Shown: positions 12,251 to 22,642 of the stretch, one piece after another | Numbering within the stretch: the stretch's first letter is position 1 | Layout: every line of letters begins with the position of its first letter | DNA from: Lenzites betulinus | Lineage: Eukaryota > Basidiomycota > Agaricomycetes > Polyporales > Polyporaceae | Direction: 5' to 3' | Assembly: GCA_022264855.1 (NCBI GenBank) | Contig: JABYQU010000001.1 | Coordinates: 2,170,001 to 2,234,000 of the forward strand | DNA length: 64,000 bases | Made by a program: the position numbers and the translations under genes | Notes under the pieces: generated by a model | Told to the model about the DNA's origin: nothing | The model's database searches: none | The model's input: only the letters and a program-made list of their open reading frames with translations

Positions 12251-12892
12251 TCAGACCTTGAAGTTGTTGGGGAGGACCTCGATCCAGTACCTGAAACCGC
12301 GCGCGTCAGATAACGAGCCCTGCAAACGAGGAGACTGGGGGGACGCACCCGTCGGGGTCGAGGATGAAGGCGATGTTCTTCATCGTGCCGTCGGTGAGGC
12401 GTTTCTGGAAGCGGACGCCGAGCTGCTCGAAGCGGGCGCAGGCGGCGTCGACGTCGTCGACGGTGATGGCGATGTGGCCGAAGCCGCGGCCGGGGTCGGC
12501 GTTGCCGCTGGCGTAGCCGGCGAAGGCGGGGTCGGACTCGGTGCCGTGGTTGTGGGTGAGCTCGAGGATGCCCTCGCGGCCGAAGCGGTTGGCGGGGGTG
12601 GTGGCGTCGCGGCCGTGCTCGAAGGCGAGGAAGTAGAGCGTGAAGGAGTCGAACTCGCTCTCTGGGGGTGGGTTTGTGGGTCAGTTTGGGAGTGGGAGTG
12701 GGAGGGGGACGGGGGACGTACTGGCGACGAGGTCCATGCCGAGAATCTCGGTGTAAAACTTGAGAGACACCTGTGCATCCTTCACGCGGAGCATGGTGTG
12801 ATTGAACTGCAGAAAGTAAGTGAGAACATGAGCTGAACGGATACGCTTCTGGCACCCACCTTGAAGCTCGCGGTTTCTGCGGTGCGAGGCAT
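12251..12892 (-). CDS. GLO1: Lactoylglutathione lyase (glyoxalase I)
   Basis: It converts the methylglyoxal-glutathione hemithioacetal to S-lactoylglutathione, a cytosolic detoxification step. Exon 1 is short ([11 protein letters not shown]). The next exon has [18 protein letters not shown] and LGMDLV, the first metal-site strand and helix of the family. Then come [34 protein letters not shown] and the final block ending in [15 protein letters not shown]. These contain the His/Glu ligands and the WIE motif expected of the Zn enzyme. Three introns fit at about 12859-12803, 12720-12663 and 12353-12294, with the stop at 12251-12253. The product is about 155-160 residues, a normal single-unit GLO1. 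It is transcribed divergently from the next gene, with 354 bp between the start codons. Confidence 0.92.
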
Positions 12893-13246
12893 GGCGGACG
12901 GACGGAAGGACGAGAAGAAGCGTGGGCTTGTGGTGGTGGTAAGACGCAGAGGGCGAGCAAGAATATAACGGAGGGATGGGTGGACGGAAGCCATGTGGAC
13001 GGCCGCCCGCCACTTTCTCGAGAGTTCAGTGCAGCTGATGATGATCGATGACGATGACGCAGTCCGCATCGGGCGACGTCACGCGTGGACACGACGCGGG
13101 GCCAAACAAGACCAAGCAGCGCGGGCGCGAGGTGTTGAGATGGCACGTGCCCCGTGAACCATCCCGCCCGCGCTCTCTCGGCCGCTCTCCCGCTCTCTCT
13201 CTCTCCACCCTCACCTGTTCCCGCTCAGTGCTCTTACCGCAGAACG
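12893..13246. promoter_or_regulatory. Shared divergent promoter region
   Basis: This 354-bp segment separates the start codons of glyoxalase I (-) and the disordered-protein gene (+). The right side is strongly C/T-rich just before the plus-strand ATG, as is common in fungal promoters. No specific factor site is claimed. Confidence 0.4.
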
Positions 13247-16200
13247 ATGCCCCCGACGCGGACGTCCCCCAGCGCGTCGCCCCACAGGCCGACCTCGCTC
13301 TCTAGCCTTCCCTTCAAGTATCGCCGCAAGTCTCTCTCTGCAGACGACCTCCCCCGCCCAGAACATCTCCTTCTTCCCCCGCTCTCCCCCTCGCGCTCTC
13401 TCTCCGGCGTGTCCTCCTCGCCTCCCTCTTCTCCCACAACTCTGTCTACCTCACCTTCTCGCCCCTCTCAGCTTGACTCATCCTATGTCCGCCAACCTTC
13501 TTCCCCTCTCCATCCTACCGCTCACCATGCCTATGGCTACGCTTACGCCTATCCTCCTCGCGACTCGCGTTCTTTCGGCTACGGCGCTGATCTTCTGTCC
13601 CCCGAACGCTCTTCCAAGCCATTGCCGCCCAGATCGCATGCCTATGCCGTTATATCCAACTCCTCTGGTCGCTCAACCGGCTCCTCTCTTTCCCCCTCTG
13701 ACCTTGAAAGCAGCCATCCCTTTTACTATTCTGCCTCTGAAAGCAGTTTCCACCACGGTGAGTTCTTTGCTCTCTATCGCCTCGCTCTGTCGATCTTCCC
13801 TCGAGGCCCGAACGTATGGCCGAGAGTCTTACCGCTCGTTCTCGACCCTACGCTTGGGTCCCCTTTTGGCAATCCCTCATCTTTCTGATCTCGCCCGTCC
13901 CTCCCCGCGCATCGCGCTGCGCCTCGTTGCGTTCTGCGCCCCTCGGAGCACCGGATCGGATCACCCCATGAGCCCCTTCATTCTCCCTCAGCCTCCGCAC
14001 TCGACATACCACCCGCGCTCCGTGCCTCGGCCTACTGTCACTTCAGACCTTGCTTGTCAGAACCTTCACCCTTGCCATCCGGATGTGTTGCCTTGCCAAG
14101 TCGCCCATTGCACTCCGATCTGTGCTCTCAGTCCGCGTCGGTCATGATGTCGTGATGGACGCTCGCCCTCCTCCGCGCCACGCTCGGCATCTGTTCTCGC
14201 GGGTAGTGTCCGCAACCCATGACGCCAGCACGCCGTCCAGCCAATATAGATGGGCTGCTTCAGCTTCCCTCTCGTGCTGATAAGTCCGTTGCCCGTGGCA
14301 TTCTCGGCGATGCCATTGCTACCCCGCCGTCCTTATCAACGGCCCTCTTCCACGCCTTCCCTCTTCCCTTTTGCCCCCTTCATCGCTCTCCTCTCCCATC
14401 GGATATAACACAAGATACTGATCTTTGCCCATGCGATATCGCACTTTCTGCATTCCAGATGACGATGATGAGATCGAAGACTCCTATGGATTTGCCCTCG
14501 ACATGGATGGTATCTTGGGCGCTTCCTCTCCCTCCCGCCGAGTCTCGTTCACGACGTCGTCTGAACGTGATCGGCCGTTCGTCCGCCCTCCCCAGCCCGT
14601 CCCCTCGAAACCACGGACCCAGACGCGGACGAAGAAAATTTGCATAGCTGCTCCGGCACTCTTACGCCCGGAGAATCCTCGCCCTCGCACACCCCTGGGC
14701 GTGCCCGAACCTGCGCTCTCACCAGAGACGCCGCGCCGCCCGTCCACTCCGGTGCGCCCACGTACGCGCTCGCACCCGCCCAGCCCCCGTACTGCGCACG
14801 GCACAGCGGAGAAGGACGCGGATGATGCCCTGCCCCCGTCGTCTCCCATCGAATCGCCCCTCTCATCGCCGCTGTCATCACCCGCCAAGGACGGAGGATC
14901 ACCTGAGCGCGATCCGGCGAGGGACCTGTCATTGCCCCCCTCCTCCCCCATAGCCATCCCGTGCACTCCCGCGCGGGACGGTCATAACGGGACGGAAATG
15001 GAGATGGACTTCATGCCTTCCCCGCCGTCGCCAACTTTGGACGCGCTTCGCATCACGTCGCGCGTCTCGCTGCGGCAGTTGCTGAATCCCATGCCCGAGC
15101 CGGAACCCGTGTGCGCGAGGGAGCTCTCGCCGGAGCCTATCACACACACGGACGCCTCGCGCGAGGCATCCAAGGCGCTGGCGATGGATGGAGACATCAC
15201 GCCGCTCGTGCTGGAGGAAATCGACGCAGAAGCCGAAGCTCCCGCGGTTATCGACGCAGCAGACGTCATTCTGGTGCGTGAAGATCCCATCATGTCCCGT
15301 TCCCATCTCTGATTCCGCGCGCGCACGCCGTAGACGTCCGCCCCCGTGTCGCGTGCGCCGTCGCTCGCGCTGACGCCGTCCCCCCCTCGTCGCGCGCGAG
15401 CACGCCGGAGCACGCGATGGCGCAGGACATTCCGTCCTCGCCGCTCTCCTCCCCGCCGCGCTCCGTCGCGGACGAGTATGACGTCGCGCGCGTTCTCGAT
15501 CTCGGAGATATGGATGCGGACATGGATATGGACGACATGGACGATCTGCCGCCGTCTTCTCCTATCCGCGCCGCTGCTGCAACGCCGAGCCCGGCGGTGA
15601 GCCGCGCGCCGTCCCCTGTCGCGGTGCCTGTGCGCGCGGTCTCCCGCGTACGCTCGGTCTCTGTGAAGCGCGAGGAAAGCGTGCAGCCGCCGCGGAAAAA
15701 GGCGAGGCGCGAGAGCGTGGCGGAGGCGTCGTCGTCGCGCGCCTCTCCGGCCGTGACGCCCCGCCCCATCGTCCCCATCGAAGCACCAACCAAGTCGGAG
15801 CCGGTCGTCGCAGCACCCGTCGTCCCCGCCCCGAAGATCGTGCGCGCCGCTGAACACAAACCCACGCACAAGAAGCGCAGACGGATCGTGTGGTCGGACG
15901 ACGAGTCCGACGCGGACACCCCCGCGCCGGCCGCGCTACCGCCGCAACGTCCCCAGGCGCAAGAGAAGAAGCGCAAAGACAAGGTGCGCGAGAAGACGAA
16001 GAAGTCGCGCGACGTCGAGAACGCGCCTCTGGAGGCCGCGGTGCCCTCTGTTGCTCAGAAAGCGAAGGCGCGGCCGTCTGCGAAGACGGGTCCGACGAGC
16101 GCGACGAACATCGCGCGCGCGGGTGTGCCCGCGGAGGATAGCGAGGATAGCGGGGAAGACGTGCCGCGCGCGAAGAAGCGCAAGGCTAGTGCGAAGGCGA

Positions 16201-17148
16201 AGTCTTCGAGGACGAAACCCGACCGGCGCGCGTCTCCTGCGCGCGACGAGGAGCACGAAGAACGCGCCTCGTCCCCTGTGCTCCCGCGATCGCCCAAACG
16301 CGCGCACCGGGATCCACCCGCGGAGCCGGAGCCGGAGCTGGAGCTAGAGCAGGAGTACGCGCTCCCGCTGCCGGCGTGCGAGCTCGAGGGGATGCTGATC
16401 GAGACGCTCGCGACGGCGCGCGCGTCGTCGCTCTCGACGGGCGCGCTGTATGGTGCGCTGATGGCGGCGCGCCCTGCGTTGCGCGGGATGGCGCTGCCTG
16501 TGCTCCTCGGGGCGGAGGCGTCTGCTGAGGCGTCTGCTTCGGGTACGCCTGTGCCTGGAGAGAAGGAGGTGGAGGGTGAGGATAGGAAGGAGGGGGAGAT
16601 GGAGAGGGAGGATAAGAAGGAGAAGGGGGAAGAGAAGGGGGAGAAGAAGAGCAAGGGGCGCGGGCGGAGCGCGAAGGCGGACGCGGACGCGGCGAGCCGC
16701 CGTGCGTGGGTGCCTGCGCTGGAGGGCGTGCTCGAGGCGGGGTGGCGGCGGAGCGGCGTGTTCGGGAAGGTCGTGAACTGCGGCACGGTGCGTCTCTCTT
16801 TTTCCCTCTTTCTCTTCTCTCTCGCACTCTCTTTCCGTTTCCTACCATCCTTCCTTGTCCCCTCCCTCTTTCCCTCCCTATCCCCCTCCCCCTGTCGTGG
16901 CGCAATGCAAAGAAAAGGCCGAAAAGCTGACGCGATACGCACGTCCACAGGACACGGGCGACCACGCGCTCGCGCTCGAGCCGCGCTGGTTCTACGACCC
17001 CGAGCGCGACGAGGACGGGGAGCGCGCGGGGCTCGTGCGGAGCATGATGCGCCGCCCGGGGAAGCGCAGCGAGACGAAGAAGGCGAAGCAGTACTACTGG
17101 CGGCCGTTGCCCAAGATCTCGCGCTGGGACCCGGAGGATGATCTGTGA
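13247..17148 (+). CDS. Large disordered protein with a conserved C-terminal block, unknown function
   Basis: The ATG at 13247 opens a Ser/Pro-rich exon ending at a GTGAGT at 13759. The next exon begins after TTCCAG at 14458, and the join keeps frame, giving HDDDDEIEDSYGFALDMDG; that intron is 700 nt. A second intron near 15278-15333 and a third near 16789-16950 (pyrimidine-rich) also fit. The middle is acidic and Lys/Arg-rich, with KKRRRIVWSDDESD and PPRKKARRES, plausible nuclear signals. After PACELEGMLIETLATARASS comes a folded-looking region (STGALYGALMAARPALRGM, then WVPALEGVLEAGWRRSGVFG). The end runs from ALEPRWFYDPERDED through RSMMRRPGKRSETKK to KQYYWRPLPKISRWDPEDDL. I do not recognise the domain. 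A chromatin or nuclear role is only a guess from composition. Confidence 0.6.
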
Positions 17149-18237
17149 GTGCAGGGGGAAGGTGCGTAGGGGGAAGGGGATGGAACGGGGAGAGCAGGGG
17201 GAGGGGGATAAGTTATGCGTATGTATGATGCTTGGCTGTCTCCCGCGCTCCCTGCCGCGTTGTGTTGCGTGTTATGGTTTCTGTCCGTCCGTGTTCCAGT
17301 TAACGTCTACGTCTACATGCGTACGTACATAGTAGTAGTACTATTTCGATTTGTTGTAATGCGCCCGTCCTGTCCTGTCCTCTCTTATCCTCTCTTATTC
17401 TGCCCTGTTGTTCCGTTTGTTCTCTCGTCCGCGTCATGTCGTTAGCAGCTAGCCAATATACTGAATACCGAATACGCTTGTCCATCGCGATGCACGATCA
17501 GAAATACCGGAATCCCAGGGGCTCCTCGAGCTCTGACAGAGCGGATCGTATCGCGGTGCGCCCATGCGGTAGTGCCGGCATTCAAATATTCAATACTCAT
17601 GCCCAAGGCCCTGGCCAGGCGTCCTTGGAACCGGTTCTCGACGGTAGGTGGCGGTACCGCACGATGCAGAGTAGTTCTATTGGGCCTTCTGGGTCTACCG
17701 CGGTGCCGGCATCTGTGCCCGGGGCCCTGAGCTGAGGCGGGGGTATTAGGGTTACTAGGAACGGGCGGGAGATATCGATGCATGGGCGCGCATGGGTGCA
17801 CGCACTCCTTGGGATCGGCCGCGGTTCTGGTTCCGGACGGCGGTGGCGGTACTGCACACACGACGTGTATACGGTTCGGCGCCCGGCACCGCGGTAGCGA
17901 CTTGGCGGGACGGACGAACACCCGCACGAGCCGCTGCATAGGCTGGCGGGACGCAAGAGGAGAAGAGAAATAGAGTATATAGGGTGCTACAGTACAATAA
18001 GGTTACAGGGCGTGTAGCTGCGGGATCCTGTCAATATGGGCGGGCGGGGCATGAAGGGAGCGGGAGCGGGGGCGGGCGTGGTATGGGGTGGTATGAGGCC
18101 GCGGGTGCGGTGCGCGCGATGTGCGGGCGAGCGCGTGAGTGGGCGAATGGGCAAGTGGGTGAGTGGGAGGCGAGCGGGTGCGGTTAGTGGGCAGCGGAGG
18201 GCTGGGGGAGGGAGGTAGGTGGAAGGGGGAGGTAGGG
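17149..18237. other. Intergenic region between convergent genes
   Basis: This 1.1-kb stretch holds the 3' ends of the disordered-protein gene (+) and the G-alpha gene (-). It carries two similar segments, GTGGCGGTACCGCAC near 17648 and GTGGCGGTACTGCAC near 17840, and an inverted GGCACCGCGGTAG pair near 17697 and 17883. I find no coding signal. Confidence 0.5.
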
Positions 18238-21200
18238 TTATGCGAGCCCGATCTTGGTGAGGTGCTGTCGCATGATCGCCTCGCCGACTGTAGGTGGAAG
18301 TCAGCGTCAGCGTCGCGAACAGAGACAGTGAAGGAAGAGGGAGGGGGACTGACCGTTGATGATGATCGACTGCGTCGCCTTGATGTCGAGCATCGACGTG
18401 AAATGCTACAATCCGCGCGTGAGCACGCACGTACTCACCACACAAGCAACAAACAAAGTGGAGTAGGATGGAGGGAAGAAGAGGGAGGGAAGGACGCACA
18501 AGGTAGAGCGGCCGGTGCGAAATATCCTTGCGCCGGTGCACCTGGATGAAGTGTGCGCGGAAGTACTCCGACACCTCCTCGTAGCTGTTTGGCCGGTCGC
18601 CGTACGACGAGATGCTGTGCGTGGGCGTGGGCGTGGGCGTGGGCGTGGGCGTGTACGCGGCAGAGAAGAGGGCAGGGGAAGAGAGGGGAAGGGGAGACGT
18701 CATACGTCATGCAGCCGGGAGCAGCGGAGCGGGTGCGTTGCGATGGGACGTGCAGGATGCGCGCGAACACACGATCGCGATTGGCGCAGGGGTGAGGGTG
18801 TGTGAGCGGGGCCGAGTAGCGGGGGCGGTGGGAAGGGATCGTCCGCAGCGCAGCGGGCGTGCACGAGTGAATGAGTAGCGGCGGATTGAACGAAGACGGA
18901 CGGGGAGACGGGAGCGGAAGGAGAAGGAAGACGAGTTAGGTCAGCGGCGTGCACGGAGGGTATGAATGGAGAGGGAGGGCGGAGATACGCACAATTTGCG
19001 GACTTTGATCCCGGCTTGGAGTTTCTGCCTGAGCAGGTCCGTCTGCAGAGTGCCCGCGCGTCAGCACCACACGTCGTGTGTGAGAGGGTGAGAGAGGCGA
19101 CGGGGGAGAGGCACACCTTGTTGAGCATGAGGACGAGCGCGGCGTTCGAGAGCAGCTTGTTCGTGCATATCTGCGTGAAGAGCTGCAGCGAGTCGTCGAT
19201 GCGGTTCGTGCGCGGGTCCTCCTCCAGGTACTGCGCGCGAGGCACCGCACCGCAAGTAGGTTAAATTTGACCGTACGGTGGGACGGGCGTTCCAGAAGGA
19301 GGCAGTGGGGAGATCAGAGTGGGTGTGGCGGGTCGTACGAGGGGTGCAGGTGAAACGCGAGCGGTGGGAAGGGGAAGCGCAAGGGAGAAGCAGGTGGGCC
19401 GTCAGTACAGTGCAGTCTACGAACGCGGATGGGCGACGCCGGGCCGCGGGCGGGACACATACCTGGTCGAAGGCACTAATCGGCGCGAGAAAGATGATAG
19501 CCGTGGCTGGAAGGCGCGGGTCAGCGTCCGGGCACACGCAGGGAACGTACGGATGGGTGGAAGCGCGCCCGGAAGGAGGACGGACGTCGTATCGATGCGC
19601 GGGTGCAGACGCGCACGGCTTATTACGCCTGTGGCTACGGATGGATAGATGCGCGCACAGGTGACTGGGCCCGCCACTCAAGAGGATGCGATAGCGTGCT
19701 GTATGCCAGGCACCGCGAAGGCCCGCGGGCGCGCGGCAAAGCGACAGATGCGGGGCAGGGACGCGCAGAAGGCCGAGGGAAGGCGCACTGAGAAAGCACG
19801 TACCGTCGTCAAAGTAAGGCACCCAGGCGTGCCGCTGCAGGAACCGCGTGAGCACAGGATCGCCGCGGATGCGCGCAGACAGCGTGGGACGCGCGCGCGC
19901 GGAGCGAGGGGACATACCTGGCCGCGGGCACCGCCGACGTCGTAGAGCAGCCAGTTGTACTGCGTGCCGCCGAGGTTGATGTCGAAGGCGTGTTCGGTGA
20001 CGCCGATCGTCTGCAGGCGGACGTGGAGGATGTCCTCTGGATCATGATGAGACGGGCGAAGGCGCGGCGAGAAGGACGCGCACCGTTCGAAGGCAGGTAC
20101 TCGGCCTGCGCGATCCGTCGTATGTTGGCAAGGAAACTGTCCGCGCCTCAGCACGCCGCCTCTGCGCACACGCACACACACACACGACACGGGGGCGGGC
20201 AGGTACTCACAACGCCGCGTACTCCTCCAGCCGGAGCTTGTTGCCCTTCAGCAGGCTCTGCACGCCCGGGTGCCACCACAGCAGCGCGATCTCGTCCTGC
20301 ACCGCCGCGAGCGTCGTCGCGACGATGTTCGCGACCGCGGACTGCCGCGCCGTCATCGTCGTCCGGTAGTTGTCCGACAGCGGCCACGCGCGCGCGCCCG
20401 AGATCAGCGCCTGCCACCCCGACCGCACGTACACCCCCGTGCGCCCGCCGGAGACTGAGATACCGCCGCTCAGCTCCGCCGCGAGCGCGTCCTCGCTCGC
20501 GACGAGCGGCAGCAGCTTGCTCCGCAGCAGCGCCAGCTCGGGGAACCAGGTGGGGTCCGGCTGCGAGCGCGTCGACGAACCCGAGTGCGAACCCGAGCCG
20601 GACGTGTCCGAGGTGGACGGCGCGAGCGGGAGGGTGGGCAGGTCGCCGGACGCGCCGAGCCCGTACTGCCAGTCGAGCTCGTCGAGGATCATCCGGATCG
20701 CCTTGAGGATGTTGAAGTACACGATCGGCCGCCAGGACGGCCGCTCGTCGTCGAGCGTCTTGGAGGAGTAGTACAGCTGGAACTGCTTTTGCAGCGTGGA
20801 CTTGCCAGACTCGGCCTGGCCGAGGAGCATCACTGCGGGCGAGTAGGTCAGCGGGGCTCGTTAGCGGGAAGCCAAGGACTGCATTGGGTGTGCACGTCCG
20901 GTCTGCCGTGAGAGCGAGTGCTTGAGCCAGCGCGGAAAGTAGGTTACGACCAGGATGATCGAGAGGACAGGAAGGGCGATCACGAATAGCAGTGGAGGGA
21001 GCGCGGTGGCAGAGTGGTGCGCGGACGCGCAGCGTTCGCGGAGTTGGGGGAGGTGAGACAGCGGGGGCGAACATACCTTTGACATCCTTCGTCCTCCGCC
21101 TCCGCAACACTTCGCGCTCACGCTGGAGGGGCGGTGATTAAGGCGCGGGGGGACGGGGGGAGCGTACGGCTTACCCTGAGCTCCTCGTCGATGGCGTTGC

Positions 21201-21249
21201 TGACGCGCACGGCCTCCTCCTCTTCAGCGGGGGTGCGACGTTTGGGCAT
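18238..21249 (-). CDS. Divergent heterotrimeric G-protein alpha subunit
   Basis: It is split into roughly ten exons. The GTPase core is clear: P-loop MLLGQAESGKST (canonical GAGESGKST), a switch I region with VRLQTIG, switch II DVGGARGQRHAWVPYF, then AIIFLAPISAFDQ, DPRTNRIDDSLQLF, an NKTD motif split by an intron, and FTSMLDIKAT near the end. The C-terminus is QHLTKIGLA. A long Ser-rich insert sits in the helical domain. Two key features differ from classic G-alphas. The switch II Gln that positions the hydrolytic water is Ala (DVGGAR, not DVGGQR), and the N-terminus is MPKRRTP, without the Gly-2 needed for myristoylation. G-alphas couple seven-helix receptors to effectors. Agaricomycetes carry many divergent copies, and this is probably one of those rather than the pheromone or nutrient G-alpha. 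Confidence 0.85.
18621..18650. repeat. (GTGGGC)5 microsatellite in a G-alpha intron
   Basis: Five perfect 6-bp units lie inside an intron near the 3' end of the G-alpha gene. Confidence 0.9.
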
Positions 21250-21598
21250 CGTTCTTGCGCGCGTGGGGGTGGTGGGAAGAGACGGGGCAGGAGAGGGGGA
21301 GGGGAGGAGATGGGAGAGGGAGGATAAGAGGCGGCGGCGAGCGTCCCACGGGGAGAAGGCCTGAAATGATGGAGACGCGACAGCCCATCATTGTCTGATT
21401 CTCTCCCGCCCTCCGTCCATCCCTCCGCGCGCGCACAAGGCAAGACAGCGGCGAGCACAGAGCGCGGCGCGGTCCGTGCGCGACCACGCACGGCTCGGTC
21501 GCGCTGGGCAGGGCGCGGCAGCTGCGTGACGGCGGCGGGCATGCTCTATCTGTACTGGGTAAGGTGCGGTAAATAATTCCCCGGGCCCTTTCTCACAT

Positions 21599-21801
21599 AT
21601 GTTATTAACATTTGACCCTCGGGGGTATTACTTACGCGTGTTATTGACATGTTATAAACAGAATGTAAGTGACTGTTATTAACATGTGTATAAAGCGTTG
21701 TTAACAATGTTCACAAGGGAAGTGGTGTTGTAAAAACTCGGACCAGGTCCTCGAAAATGTCACAGCCCATGTTAATAACATGTTATTAACGTGTTATGAA
21801 C
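21599..21801. repeat. Cluster of TGTTATTAACA-type palindromic repeats
   Basis: Seven to eight variants of one 12-13 bp motif occur in 200 bp, at about 21599, 21638, 21649, 21673, 21697, 21769, 21780 and 21791. The centre at 21771-21790 is a perfect 20-bp palindrome (GTTAATAACATGTTATTAAC). Dense short repeats like this are common in subterminal regions of DNA transposons. That link is inference. Confidence 0.75.
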
Positions 21802-22189
21802 AAAACATTTATACAAGGTGTATTAATAAGGCTTTTTTCACAGTTCCCTACTATCAGACCTGCGGCTTCCCTGCTTCCTCCCCCCGGGCGACGGTTCCCG
21901 TGCGCACGCATGCGCCCAGCAAGCACATTGCGCCGTGATAGAGTCGCACCCACTCTGCCCTCACGCGCCCCCGACCGCGCTAGAAGCCCGCGTGCGCAGG
22001 TGCAGCGCATGGCGCCGGCTTCGAGCCATCACTCCGCCGGACGCTGTCTCTGTTCCACCCGCTCCGGTCCCCCTCAGTCCGCGAGAAGAGGCGCGATCAG
22101 GCGCGGGGTACAGCACAGAGTCTCCTTGCCCTGATGCGCGAACGCAGAGGGTGTACGGCTTTCGAGGCTTCGCGCGCGCATCCTGCCAT

Positions 22190-22194
22190 CCCGG
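22190..22194. other. 5' target-site duplication (CCCGG)
   Basis: CCCGG directly precedes the 5' LTR and recurs directly after the 3' LTR at 31405-31409. A 5-bp duplication is the usual footprint of Ty3/gypsy integrase. Confidence 0.93.
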
Positions 22195-22448
22195 TGTAAC
22201 GGTGCGCCCTACGGCGCTTGGACTCTTTCTCTTTTCGGCTTGATTATGTCATCTTCTGCTTACTGTACGGAAGCCTTGGCGTAAAACTGCTACGAAGTTT
22301 TACGCCTACCAAAAAGTACTTAAAGACTCGATCGTCTTGTACATAGCTTTAGCGTTCTTGCTTCTGCAATCGACAGACCGTACACCTGTCTCTTGCTCTC
22401 GAGCGTTCTCGTGTGACGCCTCCTTCCTCATCGGTCGCCGGCGTTACA
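22195..22448 (+). repeat. 5' LTR
   Basis: It begins TGTAAC and ends GTTACA, a 6-bp terminal inverted repeat with the usual TG...CA ends. It contains a perfect 11-bp stem, 7-nt loop hairpin at 22278-22306 and a TTAAA box near 22320. It matches the 3' LTR base for base by eye. Confidence 0.96.
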
Positions 22449-22642
22449 TCTTTTTGACAGTACACGGTTCTTCGACAAGAACCTCTAGGCGACAAACTTC
22501 GAAACTACTTTCTCGCTTTTGATACAAAAAAAAAAAACTTCTGGTCCTGCTCGTCTGGCGTCTAGGCTTGATCTCCCTTCGACCTCCGACTCGCAACGAC
22601 CATCCCTCGTCCTTCTCGAACACCTTTCGAACGGACAACAAA
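22449..22642 (+). other. Retrotransposon leader; no canonical tRNA primer site
   Basis: The usual TGG-starting tRNA complement is missing right after the LTR. Instead there is TCTTTTTGACAG and then a hairpin, GGTTCTT (22466-22472) pairing with AAGAACC (22477-22483) over a 4-nt loop. A 12-13 nt A-tract lies near 22525-22537. How minus-strand synthesis is primed is therefore unclear. Confidence 0.7.

Larger units (their letters stand above)
21250..22194. other. G-alpha upstream region and left flank of the retrotransposon
   Basis: The first 300 bp are GC-rich and should contain the G-alpha promoter. From 21599 the base composition flips to AT-rich with repeated palindromes, then returns to GC-rich before the LTR at 22195. 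No gene is evident. Confidence 0.6.
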
